64,000 nucleotides of DNA, from positions 666,358,352 through 666,422,351 of the forward strand of contig NC_081412.1 of the NCBI RefSeq assembly GCF_030272615.1. Reading direction: 5' to 3'. Under the pieces are notes generated by a model. It ran no database searches and was not told the origin of the DNA. It was given only the letters and a program-made list of their open reading frames with translations. Positions 1 to 10,901 of this stretch are shown here, piece after piece (the stretch's first letter is position 1; each line of letters opens with the position of its first letter). This DNA comes from Cryptomeria japonica (taxonomy: Eukaryota > Streptophyta > Pinopsida > Cupressales > Cupressaceae). Both the position numbers and the translations under genes were made by a program.

Positions 1-449
1 AAAGCTTTATGATGTTCAAATCATCACTGCAGGCATAGACACCATCAGGCTGATGCATATCAATGAAGAAGCGACAATTGAAGTTAAGCTTAAGCTGAGT
101 GATTCTAGTTGACTACACAAGGCAAGTCTGCAATCAACAAACTGCTAGTAGTATGGATATACGAATTTCACCATCAATCAAGCACATTTCTTCCATTCAT
201 CTAATCATCTACCATCTAAGATTGAAGATTCGACAAGAAACCATGCATATTGCAAGAAACGACACACTTCACCATTACTTCAATGAAAATGGAGTTTGTT
301 TACAATCAATGGCAACAATTTCTTGCCTTGTCCTCCTATTCTACTCTAATTGCTAGACTAATTCGCCATTCTAACTACTGACTCTCTATCTTCTATTCTG
401 TTCTCCTTTTTAACTCCTTCTAACTGCCTTTACAAATGAAGAGCCGGGG

Positions 450-457
450 CTTATATA
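450..457 (-). promoter_or_regulatory. LTR TATA box (A1)
   Basis: TATATAAG on the minus strand, followed by CCCC and then CATTTGTAAA, which is a common plant LTR transcription-start context. The same block occurs at 39024-39031 and 12261-12268. Equivalent boxes lie at 44690-44698 (A3), 43710-43718 (C), 57633-57641 and 62888-62896 (B2) and 27084-27093 (B1, plus strand). All lie 785-880 bp from the TGTTGAC terminus, which sets the LTR sense. Confidence 0.6.
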
Positions 458-916
458 GTGCCCACAATACAACTCGATGGCTAAGATCAATTTGAGATCA
501 ATGGCCAAGATTCAATAATTAAAACCTTAATTAGGGTTTGTTACAACCATTACATAACATTTAATGCTTGACCAATGATAAAATTACATCCTTAGGACAC
601 ATGTCTTCTCTGGAAAAATCGACCAATAGATAGCTGGGGTAGGTACATAGAAGTTTGTGCCACCTTCCATGAGTTAGGTACATTGAATCTGGACATGTTG
701 AGGTCGACCAATCCGACTGGAGGAGTGATGGCTGGGATGCCAACTCATCTGACACTTGGTTGATGTCAAATTGATGTTGCTGGGAAGCTAGCTTTAATTG
801 ACTCTTCTAAAACTATCTGCTTCTTCAACGAACCCTTTGCTCTGACTTCTTGTGTCCTTGATTTGCAGGATGATGATGTACCCCGCCTTGGAATACTGGA
901 CTGGAAGAGGTTGCCC

Positions 917-1018
917 TTATCCTGATGATGCTGGATCGAAGAAGGTCGTCCTTGTCGATGCTAGGCTGGAGGAGCTCGTCCTTGATCTGGCTTGATTTTC
1001 CAACTCCGGGATCTCCAT
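917..1018 (-). pseudogene. Vestigial start of the U3 gene in A1
   Basis: ATG at 1018 follows the predicted intron acceptor and opens 33 codons beginning MEIPELENQARS before TAA. It takes the place of the first exon of the roughly 1000-codon gene of A3, which begins MATPKAG. The rest of the large ORF is absent, so this LTR is an internal-deletion derivative that kept its leader and start codon. It is unlikely to make a functional product. Confidence 0.45.
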
Positions 1019-1025
1019 TTAATGC

Positions 1026-1216
1026 CTACACAACATTTCACAATTAGTATTATATCTTGAAGTGTAGAAATTAGGAAGATAAAAGATATTAATTAGGAAA
1101 CTTCATGATAAATCTTGAGTTATCATTTCCTAATTAATCATGCAATACTTAGACTTTTCTAAAAAATGTCTAAAAATCAAACCTTGAACAAGGGTGTTAA
1201 GATGATTTTGCCATAC
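1026..1216 (-). other. Predicted 5'-UTR intron in A1
   Basis: On the minus strand the donor GGAG|GTATGG is at 1217/1216 and the acceptor TGTGTAG|G ends at 1026, giving 191 bp. The acceptor lies eight nt before an ATG at 1018. The same donor and acceptor occur at the same place in A-solo (39617-39852) and A3 (48106-48301). The inference rests on conserved splice signals; no transcript evidence is available here. Confidence 0.5.
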
Positions 1217-1585
1217 CTCCTCTTGAGTATTAAACTCTAAGAAATGATGTAAAAAAAAAAAAAGATTTCGCTAGGCAAAGTGTAGATCAAAGCCTTCTCT
1301 TGAACAAATTGCGCCTCCTCTAGCTTGGAAAAGAATAAACTCCACTAGCCTCTTCAAAAATCTGGAAATTCGCCTTCAAATACCTTCAAAAAATCTAGAA
1401 ATTATCCTCCAATCTAGCAAGAAATTCGCCTCTCCAATAGCCTTCAAGATGAATTTTGCCCTCCTTAGTCGCCACAACTAGTAGAAATTCGCTGCACTCT
1501 AGCTAGATTTCGCACCTTCAATTAGCTCTCCAAATTCACACTTGAAAGGATGATTGAATGATTCGAATTGTGAAAAAACACCTCC

Positions 1586-1594
1586 AATATATAG
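1586..1594 (-). promoter_or_regulatory. Candidate U3-gene TATA box
   Basis: CTATATATT on the minus strand, in the block AGCGCTCTATATATTGGAGG. It is conserved in the sister unit at 40174-40182. It sits between the quasi-palindrome array and the 5'-UTR intron, about 370 bp before the donor, where a promoter for the U3 gene would be expected. Position and conservation are the only support. Confidence 0.35.
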
Positions 1595-1910
1595 AGCGCT
1601 CACCTTCCACTTACCCATGAGGCCGACCTAGCAATAAAAGGTGAAATAATAAATAAAACCTCAAAAGGAGTAGGCCGACTTGTCAAATAAAAGCAAAATA
1701 ATGCCTTGTGCACTCCACATTTAATTTTAATTTAATAAAAATTAATTTTAAATGCCTCCAAGGGAATTTTTATTAATTTCAAGGCTTAAAAATTAATTTA
1801 TTAAATTAAAAATGCCTTAATTTAATGCGAATTTGATTCAATATCTCCAAAGGCCTCAAAATTAAAATATCAACGCTCAAATGATGTGAAAATGAAGGAC
1901 ATCACCAATT

Positions 1911-3365
1911 TCGCCCTGGACCCTTGGTGAGGGACAGGAGCGACTTTTCACTTTTGCTCTCAATCCTTCATCCTTTTATTTGTTGATTCTCGTTGTGGGG
2001 TAAGTAATGATCTCTCTCATCCATTCCATACACGTTTAGCTTGCTCTTTGCAAGGCAAAATAGGTGTTTCAAAAACTTTCGCTCTGGTCCTCCAGTGAGG
2101 GACAGGGGCGACTTTTGCATTTTAGCCTAGGATTAGCAAACTTTGAAGTCAAATCTTTGTTCACCATGCTTTAGAAGACCCTTTCCACCCTTGTACAACC
2201 TTGCCTCAACGTAATCTTGGAGGGAAGTTATTGGTTTTGAAAAAATCGCCCTGGATCCTTGGAGAGGGACAGGAGCGCTTTTGAGTCCTTTGTGCAAATT
2301 CTTGATCGCTTCAATCTTCAAATTACCCTCAAGGCGTAGAACATCACACTTCACTCCCTCTTGAATCTTGGAAACGAAAATATCATCTCAAAATGTAAGG
2401 TAAATGGGCATACTTGGAAATTTTGCTCTGGTCCCTTGGAGATGACAGGAGCGAATTTGCAAATTGTCATCAAAATTTGTAATCATAGCATCTTAATTCC
2501 ACCTCAAGGCATTTCAAACATCATTTCAAACTTGCACCTTGGCTTAGATTTGTCCAAACTTGGCGAGAAGTGCTAGATGTTAGGTTTTTCGCCCTGGTCC
2601 TTCAGTGAGGGACAGGAGCGATTTTGTAATTTCAAGCTTATCTGTCCTTTGCTAGCCCTCCAAATTATCTTCAACGGGTGAAACACACCTACTTCCATTC
2701 ATTTCAATCACAAAACTTGTTTTGTCCTTGCAAGAAAATTGCACTTTTGGAAAATCGCTCTGGACCTTGATCAAGGGACAGGAGTGCCTTTTGTCATTTG
2801 GGTTGTTTTCCTTGTTTGTGGACCATTCAAATTGTATTCAACGCACAAATCATGTTTTCCTTGATTTCTTCAAATCATAAAATCATTTTGATCTTGCAAA
2901 AATAGTGCAAATTTGAAATTCAAGCTCCAGTCCTTCAGTGAGGGACAAGAGCGAATTTTGCCTTCTAGGCCAAAATGCTTCATCTTTCATCATGAAATGT
3001 CTTTGCTAGGGAAGATTTCATCTTGTTACATGCCATGAATTAGAGTTCAAGTCCAAGAAAGGTCTAAAAATGTGTCTATAAAGAAAATCGCTCTGGTCCT
3101 TCAGTGATGGACAGGAGCGAAATTACCCTTCTAGGCAAAACTCCATCATTTCATTGCTTTAATCAAATCTGGATGCTTTATCACGTTCATTTCGTCCTCC
3201 ACCACGCCTTTGATGTTTCAATTTGACCAAACAAGGTTAGGAATGACTTCAATAAGCTTTTTCGCCCTGGACCCTTGGTGAGGGATGGGAGCGATTCGCC
3301 TTGGACCTCCTGTGAGGGTCAGGAGCGAAATTCGCTCTGGATCCTCAGTGAAGGACAGGAGCGAA
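1911..3365. repeat. 167-bp-period array of quasi-palindromes (A1)
   Basis: A core of about 33 bp, TCGCYCTGGTCC, a short middle, then GGGACAGGAGCGA, starts at 1911, 2079, 2246, 2423, 2589, 2755, 2922, 3088 and 3262, so steps are 166-168 bp with two longer ones (174, 177). Two more cores follow closely near 3295 and 3332. The two halves are imperfect inverted repeats. Intervening DNA shares weaker blocks such as AAATTATCTTCAACG, so the array looks like a diverged satellite of about 167-bp monomers whose core is best kept. Confidence 0.85.
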
Positions 3366-3719
3366 ATTTGACTTTTTGAACTCTCTATCAGGATAATTTT
3401 TATGGAATATAACATTTAAGTATAAGAAATTCTTTCTTATACTTTAAGTTATATTCCATATATACTTTCAGGATGTTTGAGAGTGGTTTCAGACCTCCAG
3501 GAGTTATATTGCAAAATCTAGTTTTTGGAGGTTTTTCAATTTCCAGACTTAGTCAAATTTCAGGATCAGGACTTTCAGACTTAGCCAAATTTCAGGATCA
3601 GGACATCACTCAAGCAGGACTTGCTATCCATGTGATCCCCTTGGCGACACTCAAAATGCAAAGGCTAACAGACAAAACCCTAAAAACAAACCCTAAAAAG
3701 CAAAAAAAAAAGCAGGGGT

Positions 3720-3736
3720 CCCTATTTGCAATGGGG
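3720..3736. repeat. LTR-terminal hairpin (A1)
   Basis: CCCTATT-TGC-AATGGGG lies 23 nt inside the LTR terminus. One pair is broken compared with the perfect 7-bp stem in A2 (18231-18247). Family B and C units have hairpins of different sequence at a similar place. Confidence 0.6.
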
Positions 3737-3759
3737 CGATGTGTGAAAACATCACAACA

Positions 3760-3917
3760 CTACCCTTCTTCATTAGCTCACCTTGCTTTCTTACCGGTCA
3801 CATGCTTAGCAGTTGGCAACAACATACTTCCAAACCATCACTTACCGGTTGTCATACCATACCGGTCTCCAATACTTACTGGTCAACATCCCATACCGAT
3901 TGACATCAATGACAACA
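3760..3917 (-). mobile_element. Copia-type LTR fragment
   Basis: The minus strand from 3917 starts TGTTGTCATTGATGTCAA and continues through repeated ACCGGT/CCGGTATG blocks. This start is typical of Copia LTRs of plants (from general familiarity). It stops exactly at the boundary of giant LTR A1, suggesting A1 inserted into it. Confidence 0.5.
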
Positions 3918-4339
3918 CAATCCGGTTGACATATGTATATATATCAATGTTCCACGGAGTTTCTTGATTGGGGGGTAGGGGGACGCAAGGATGGGTTTCG
4001 GGGATGGGGGGACCAAGGGCCTAAATTTGGGGACAGTGAGGGCACATTGGTGGTGTTGATATAAAAAATAGAGGTGAATTGAAATCTTCAAGGTAAAATC
4101 TACAATATAACATCTCTAGGAGTGTCCCATGAAAGGCCAGCTAGTTTTCATGAAGTTAAAGGTTACAATCAGTATGTAACGACATGTGACATATAGCAAG
4201 CGACCCAACGGTGTCCCCACTAGAGGTGGTGGAACTGATGGTGATGTGGGGGGGTGTTTCCCCCAAGTCCCCAAGTCTTGGAAATGTCCCCCTATAGGAG
4301 ACATGGTTTTTTTTTGGGGGAACGCATCTCCGTTTTTTC

Positions 4340-4383
<44 letters not shown>

Positions 4384-4923
4384 TCAAAATTGGAACCGGG
4401 GTATATTTACAAAATCTCTTATCAGATGTATATTTACAATATATGCAACTCTTCTTGAAAATCTGAGCATACATAATTTAAAACAATTTATTTGCTATAA
4501 ATCGAATTTCTATATTTTGTATGCTATAGGTTGTATAAAAACTATCTACTAAACCAAGTTGGTTGAGCTCAAAACTTCAGTATCTTCAACCTTTATAAAT
4601 TTGGGAGAAACCGTACCATCCAGACTCTTTACCAAGCCCACCATGTAAATGAGAGATCAGATGGCCTTGGCTGCCTTGTCTGCATTGAACTGTTTTGATA
4701 GTTGCAGGTGATTTTGAATGGAGATGACAACTGCATTATGTCCATTTAGGAGAGTAATTCCCCTCATTGTGCTTAAAAACACTATATGTTGCTAATTGCC
4801 CCCACCAACGCTTGGGAAATGTGTTTCTGATCTCTGAAATTGCCCATAGAAAGCAGGCCCCTGAATTTGTATCTACAACTTGAAGTGAACCACTTGAGAA
4901 AGGCACAACCACATCCACTGCTC
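3918..4923. other. Unassigned low-complexity stretch
   Basis: It contains G-rich runs (near 3968-4040 and 4230-4320) and one microsatellite, and otherwise AT-rich sequence. No domain or coding signal was recognised; the overlapping short ORFs here come from the simple repeats. Confidence 0.5.
4341..4383. repeat. Compound TA/TG microsatellite
   Basis: A (TA)n tract of about 14 bp runs directly into a (TG)n tract of about 28 bp. The ORFs with cysteine-valine runs at this place are simple translations of it. Confidence 0.95.
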
Positions 4924-5064
4924 TATAATGTCCCCTTCCTAGCCAGTGGAGTTAGTGGACCTTTAGCCAATTCAGTTGGTTCCCGTAGGCTATTGGGTTA
5001 GGGTTAGGGAACCTTGGAGGCAATTAATTTGGCATTTTGGCAGTATTTGATGGTCAGTTGAGAT

Positions 5065-5993
5065 CAGAGTTCCATGACTCACGGCGAGTCAGCGGGCCGG
5101 GTGACCCCTGCCGGGTCACGGTGACCCTGACCCGAGCTCGGACGGGTCAGGGGGTGTGACTCCCCTGACTTGCCGAGTCAATGAGTCACTCCTTGATTCG
5201 CCGAGTCCGAGGGTCGTGACCCGACCGACGTCACTTAAAAAAGTGCAGTAAAAAAAATAGAAAAAACATAACATTTTTTAATGATTTTTTTTGCGAAATA
5301 GATTGTCTGTGGAGAGGTTGAATGATCTAGTCTTTGTTCATTACAACCTCCGTCTCAGGATTAGATAGATTTTGGACACTGACTCCTCTCCGATCACTCT
5401 AGAGGAAGTCGACCCCGAGTTCGATTGGCTCACTAAGTCCACCGATCCAATCTTCATTGATGAGGACCTTGAGTGGGTTGACCAGGCATACGAGAGGCTG
5501 AGGCTGTGGCTATGGCAGAGGAGGATAGAGAACGATCAGGCACAACACCTATGGCTACTTAGACTGGCACATCACAGGTAGAGACTATGGCTGCTCAGTC
5601 ATCCAGGACCTACCTTAGACGCCTTTCTAGGAGGCAGATAGATGAGGTTGAGCCAGAGCCTGAGCCATAGACTTGTTTTTGTTTACACTTTACAGTTACA
5701 TATATGTTTGGGAGCATTTGAAGTCATGGATTTTATACACATTGGACAACATTTATAACTCTATATATCTATGTTTTCTAATTCCTTCAGCTACAATTTA
5801 CATTTCTACCAATGTGATGGATGTATATTTATGTATGTGATCAAATTCGCTTCTATTTGATGATGTTATAGTGTCTTTAAGCTTAATTCAATAATGGGTG
5901 TATGAAACAAGTTTTAAATCATTAAAAATCTCTAAATTTCAAGGGTTTTCTTATTTTGCCAAGTCGTTGCCGAGTCAGAGTCTAGGAACTTTG
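5065..5993 (+). mobile_element. hAT DNA transposon, internally deleted
   Basis: The 929-bp insertion is bounded by perfect 8-bp repeats GTTGAGAT at 5057-5064 and 5994-6001, the TSD length of the hAT superfamily. The ends are imperfect inverted repeats: CAGAGTTCCATGACTC on the left, and CAAAGTTCCTAGACTC read from the right. The left subterminal 160 bp is GC-rich and full of GACTC/GAGTC and GGGTCA/TGACCC motifs, unlike the AT-rich surroundings. Only the C-terminal end of a transposase remains, so the copy is non-autonomous. Confidence 0.85.
5300..5581 (+). pseudogene. hAT transposase C-terminal remnant
   Basis: One frame reads RLSVERLNDLVFVHYNLRLR, the conserved end of the hAT dimerisation region, then an in-frame TAG at 5366-5368, then a tail with DPEFDWL and EDLEWVDQA that matches the acidic tail usual in plant hAT transposases. 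The RNase-H-like catalytic core and BED finger are missing. The stop stands where related proteins usually have Gln, consistent with CAG to TAG. Identification is by motif recall, not a search. Confidence 0.7.
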
Positions 5994-6001
5994 GTTGAGA
6001 T

Positions 6002-7310
6002 CTCATTGGAATTATGAGCAAGAAGCCTTCTTCTAGAATGTTTTTGGGATAGTTTTCCAGTACTTACTATTTTTAGGAAGTCGGTTTCGAACACTAATTG
6101 GGTTAGTTGGTGGGGTTACTATTCTTAGAATTGTTTGTGGGACCAGTTTTGAAGACTATCTCGGCATTTTATGTAGTTCAAGGGTTTTAAATTAAATAAC
6201 AATAAAGTTATTAATTCATAAAGTTAAATTAAAGATTTAACTTTATCATTAATTTAATTAAATTAATTAAAGACTAGAGGGGGGCAATTATAAAGTGAAA
6301 GTGACTTATTATTAATATATGTCCCTTCATATTTAAAGAGACATGGGAGAATTAAAAGAAGACTTTTATAAAATAATGTGGGCCTCATGAAGGGGTTCGA
6401 AGCTCTTGAGGAAAGTATAAAAAGGCATTTTGAGGAGTGATTTGGATATGTTTAGTTTTGATATTGGATATTGTTATTTCTTTTGGGGAAGATTGCTTTC
6501 TTGGTTTGTAAGGACGGAAACCCTTGTAGGCAACATTCTCTACATAGTTGAAAGACAACATCTAGAGAATTTCTCGGGGTTTAATTTAGGAAACACATTG
6601 GAGCTTCATGGAGGATTTATTGATACAAAAAATCAGTTTATAGCTACTGCTTTTGGGGAGATATCATTTAGTTGCAGATCATGAGTTTGAGGAGGGAGTT
6701 TTTAGTGGATTTTCCTTGCATTGTCCGGCTCTACCTCTCCTATGTTGGTCGTACACCTCCAAAGGTTGGACATGCACTCCTTGCTGGGCATCTAGGGGTT
6801 TGAGGGATGATATCTTGCTGTTTTGGGACGTCTTGGACCTGCACAACCCTTCCTATCTTCAGAATAGATGGAGCCAATATTGAAGGTTGACATCCATTTC
6901 ATAGTTCCATTTTGGTGTATTTTGTGACTAGCTCAAGCTAGACAAGTGTTGCATTTTCTGGGTATGTTGGATTTAGATATGTAATGTATATTTATGAACA
7001 GGGCTGCATATTACACATTCCATCCAAACCCCACAATGCTTTTCTCTAATATAATGGTGAGCAAATGCTTTTCACATATTTTTGTCTATCACAATATCCA
7101 ACAAATTCAAGATGAACATTGAGGATAAGTCTGAGTTCACCGTACCTTTGGGGTGTAGATAGGTTGTTAGTGTCATTGGAGAGTAAATACTGGTTCTGTT
7201 TTCAAACTTAGCTGAGTTATAGGGGGAGTGCTAGTTGAGGTGTAAGAAACCTAGGGGGTTCCCAATTCTCCCGGTTATAAAGAGGACCTGAAATCTTCTT
7301 AGAAACTAAC
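6002..7310. other. AT-rich non-coding flank of the hAT element
   Basis: This is the continuation of the sequence interrupted by the hAT insertion, and includes an AATTAAATTAATTAA-rich tract near 6240. Two short plus-strand ORFs (6430-6684 and 6653-6883) have no recognisable domain and I do not call them genes. Confidence 0.5.
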
Positions 7311-7426
7311 CTATGCAAACAGTGAAGCTTCACATGTATGTGTTTGGTGCAAGCATAAAAAACACGATTCCTCATCTTGAATCTTAACAGAACTTTGGTT
7401 GTCAATGCAAAGAGGAGTAGCAGCAA
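7311..7426 (-). pseudogene. Copia RNase H fragment
   Basis: The minus strand contains DNQSSVKI in one frame and NRVFYACTKHIHVKLHCLH in the next. Together these match the end of Ty1/copia RNase H (a DN(Q/K)S..KI stretch followed by N.VF..RTKHI.V..H). The frame changes between the two blocks, and homology is lost after about 7310. It is a short relic. Confidence 0.6.
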
Positions 7427-7491
7427 GCTGTGAACAACAAAGATTGTTCAAAATATGTTGTAAGAAAAAAATCTCACCAGAAGCATCCCAA

Positions 7492-9286
7492 TGTAATGTC
7501 CCCTACTAAGTTTAGGCCTGTTTTAACCATAATTTATCTATTTCCACATACTTACGACTTAAACTAGATTGATTAGGAAACAATTCCATCTTAAAATAAA
7601 CCAAATCTAATATTTTTATTTGTCTGATTTAGACATTGTGTATATTATATATATATAATCCTTATTTTGATTTGAACATATAAATAAACAAATAAAAGAA
7701 TTATATTATATTATAAATCATTTATATATTTATTAGTTACCTATTTATTAATTACCTATTATCTAAATTAATAATACCACCACTGCCTAAAAAAACATTA
7801 AAAAACATTAATTATATTAGTGGCTGTAAGGGCAGATCTGACATGCATCAGATCTGGTCTACCACTGTATGTGAAATCAAGAATGACTATCATACGTGTT
7901 GCAGTCTATATTAATATTACTATTAAATTCTGCATAAAAGCATTATCATATTTCATATATTAAGCATACGTATTAAGCCATCCCCATGCATACTGCCAAG
8001 AACAAAGATGTTTACTGCCTGTAACTTAATAACAATTCTGATCTGATCTGATTGTTGGCTGCCAGATAATATATATTCCCTTGACTCAGCCTTTTTTTTT
8101 GACTTTTTTAATTCTCCCATATCTTCCATATATATACCTTGATGTCTTAATGGAGGCACCTCTTGGAAAGTAGTTGCCCTCTTAGCAATGATGTGTCTCT
8201 TCACATTGGATCTATTCATAACCAATCGTTATCTTCTCTAATTGTTATGTTGATGCTTTTCTAATGGATATCGGTACTAATGTCTCTTTAACGATTTACA
8301 TTCTGCTCTGATTAGCTTTCCCGGACATATCCTCTCCTAGGAAGCACTGATGATTGCAGTTTTGATTGCCAGTGATACTACTCGACCCTTTTAGTGAGCA
8401 CCATGCTATATTCATTAACTTTTATATCTTTTTTCCATATTATCCCCCCCTGGAGATGAGAATTGGTCTTCAAATATATCTTGGAACGGTTGTGTCCCCT
8501 TGTTTGGTAATAAACATACCCCTTTCTTGATCGCACCTATACACAAATTGTGTTTTTTGATTGTTAAACAATTATTTAGATGATTAATCGCACCCTTTGT
8601 AATTGGTTGTTACTTGATTAATATAAGCATTTATTTGATTATCTAACCGATGGAATTGATATGTCTTAATTGGTATAGTTCGATGTCTCTCTTCAATCGA
8701 TACTAGTGTTGATAATTCCAGTGGATTGACCAACTGTATTTTACTGGTCTTCACAGCAATATGGCCTTCTTTGACATCATGCATTGTTCTTGGTAACCTT
8801 GGGACCCATAGGATTCAAGGTCATTAAGATTCTCTCTGTTCTTACCATAGTGATAATAAAGAATGTATGGCATAATGTTATGAATGGTAGATATGATATC
8901 TTATTGCTCTCTTAATATTCTGTCACTATTCTCCACAGTAAAATCTCTATATTAATTATAATAAGGGAGTATAACATCAGTTAGCAATATTAAGTATATA
9001 AATTATGTTTATAATATAATAGTAATTTTTTTTTTATTTGAACACGTGGAGCTGGAGGGCGTGTCATGCCAGCATCGCCAGTCACGTTAAAAAGTTTACC
9101 AAGCATTATTTTAAAAAAAATAAAATAAAAATTATTTGAATATTTCAAGAATATCATTAGAAAAAAATATTAATTAAATAATAATATTTAACAAATAAAT
9201 AAATTTCAAATAATCATTCGTTGTTAATTATTATATTAATTAATAATAATAATTGCTTCATTTAGGGTATATATAACGATCAAGGA
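7492..9286. other. AT-rich unassigned region with one LTR-like start
   Basis: TGTAATGTCCCC at 7492 matches the first 12 bases of the chromovirus F LTRs, so a related LTR may start here, but I found no partner end or TSD. The rest is AT-rich, with ATTA-rich tracts at 7620-7760 and 9000-9250. Minus-strand ORFs at 7953-8225 and 8584-8784 show no domain I recognise. Confidence 0.35.
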
Positions 9287-10901
9287 TATTAGAATAATAT
9301 CTTTATCTTTGTGTTATTAATGGTCATTTAAGTTGTTTATGATTGTTTCTTTCAGAAACATCATCTTTGTAACTCTATTTAAAGGAGCTTTGTCTCCTTG
9401 ATTAATTGAACAACATCGATTCTTTGAAATCCATATGCTTTTGCATCTATATTATGGTATCAGTGCAGAAAGAAAAATTTTGTTTTTTCTAAAAATTTTC
9501 GAATGAAATTTTTCATCACTGAAAAAACAAATCTAGGGCCTGTGATTTTTTCAAAATTCGAAATTCAAATTTTTTTTTCTAAAGGGTTTTCTTTCAGGCA
9601 ATTTTTTCTACTGTTCTTCGTGTTTTCTGTGGCGGATTTCTTTTTAACCAGACCTTCGTCCTGCGACGCCATTAATCCTCTGCGCGTGACAATTTTTTCC
9701 ACCTACAAATTTTTTTTTGCAATTTTTGGATAGAAATCTGCATTTTCGATTAAGGTTTTTACCCTTCAAATAAAGTAGAATTTTTTTCCGATTGCAGATT
9801 ATTGGTGAGTTTTTCGAGAGCTCAACTCAGTTGTTTTTAGAATTTTGTGGGTGCATCGTTTTCCATGCCTCAAATTTCGTGCCAGCAGATTTCAATTCTG
9901 ATTTTAGATTCTTTTTGGGTTTTTTGCAAGGATTTCTGGGTTGTCTTCAGATTTTTTTGGTTCAGCTGTAAAATTTTCTCGAAATCTATGTCAACTGTAC
10001 TTCATCTATTTTTTGAAGTCTGTACCTGTATCTGCCTCTATTTTCTGCATTGGAATTTGTGCCTAGACTTGTCTCAGTGCAATGAACCTCGTACCTCAGG
10101 TTTTGTGCACTTAGCATCTTCTCAGTACCTCGTTTTTCGTGCCTCAAAAAGTGTGAAGATAGCTTATGGGCATCGATGTTTGTTTCGGTTTTTAATATTT
10201 TTTTACCTAAAAAAAATTCTGATGGGTTTTAATATTTTTTTCCCTTAAAAAAGTCTCTGGGTTTTTAAATATTTTGTCCCTGTAAAAAAAATCATGGGAG
10301 GGTTTATGATTTTTTCCTCAAAAATTGTACTTTGCTGTAGTCTATTTTTAGTTGCGCCTGGAGTTGTTGTGCGAACATCTGCACTAGTCTCTTGTTTGCA
10401 GTCTATTTTCGGGCATCTTGCTTATCTGCAATAGTTTGGAGGGTTTGCCGATTTTTTCCTCAAAATCGTGACAGCTGTTCTTGGTGTGTCTTTGGTTACA
10501 GGGAGGGATAGTTCTCCAACATCAGGTTGGACAGTTGGTGTTGTTTTGGGTATCTCCAGAAGTTTTGTAGTTTCTGGGAGGGTCAGTGGCAGAATCATCT
10601 CAAGTGGCAGAGTTAGTGGCAAGCTCTTGTCTTTTGTTGCAACGTGTTCTGAGAAGAAGGGGGCAACCTTCTTCGTTATTTCTCTTGGTGGTTAGAACGA
10701 TGACCATTAAGGGAGGGTATTAGAATAATATCTTTCTCTTTGTGTTATTAATGGTCATTTAAGTTGTTTCTAATTTCGCCTCTAGTTAATGATTGTTTCT
10801 TTTAAAAACATCATCTTTGTAACTCTATTTAAAGGAGCTTTGTCTCCTTGATTAATTGAACATCGATTCTTTGAAATCCATATGCTTTTGCATCTGTATT
10901 A
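9287..10901 (+). mobile_element. Small non-autonomous LTR element (TRIM-like)
   Basis: Direct repeats at 9287-9454 and 10718-10901 begin TATTAGAATAATATC and end near TATTA. They are nearly identical apart from a 16-bp indel and a few substitutions. The left repeat is followed at once by TGGTATCAGTGC, one mismatch from the initiator-tRNA-Met primer site. The right repeat is preceded by the purine-rich AAGGGAGGG. The flanks AAGGA and AATGA are a 5-bp TSD with one change. The 1.26-kb inside is T-rich with no gag or pol, so movement would depend on another element's proteins. Confidence 0.8.
9455..9466 (+). promoter_or_regulatory. Primer-binding site of the small LTR element
   Basis: TGGTATCAGTGC abuts the left LTR. 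The plant tRNA-iMet site is TGGTATCAGAGC, so one base differs. Confidence 0.75.

Larger units (their letters stand above)
1..3759 (-). mobile_element. Giant LTR A1, short form, cut by window edge
   Basis: Base 1 corresponds to base 38570 of the complete unit at 38146-42032, and the two match nearly throughout, so about 425 bp of this LTR lie outside the window. The right end is CACAACA at 3759. Read in LTR sense (minus strand) it has a terminal hairpin (3720-3736), a quasi-palindrome array (1911-3365), a TATA-like site, a 5'-UTR intron (1026-1216), a start codon followed by only 33 codons (917-1018), and an LTR-type TATA box (450-457). The large ORF of the sister units A2 and A3 has been lost. 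The far TSD is outside the window, so solo status is inferred from the sister copy. Confidence 0.8.
4924..7015 (+). mobile_element. Possible solo LTR (gypsy type), split by hAT
   Basis: The left end TATAATGTCCCC resembles the TGTAATGTCCCC start of the chromovirus LTRs in this window. A TATA box (TATAAAAAGG near 6416) is followed by T-rich DNA, and ATATTACA at 7008-7015 could be the right end. The inserted hAT element takes up 5065-5993. The flanking bases TGCTC and CATTC do not match, so the ends, especially the right one, are uncertain. Confidence 0.35.

Noticed and set aside
1911-3365. CRISPR-like layout: near-identical short palindromic repeats at regular spacing
   Set aside because: Spacers are about 134 bp and themselves weakly repeated, the cores vary, and the context is an LTR in a plant genome. 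It is a diverged tandem array.
4186-4552. Overlapping ORFs around the TG microsatellite
   Set aside because: They are translations of simple repeats in both strands, without other coding signal.
9503-10248. Plus ORFs rich in Phe inside the small LTR element
   Set aside because: T-rich DNA gives Phe/Leu-rich frames by chance. No domain, and they overlap in the non-coding interior of a TRIM-like element.
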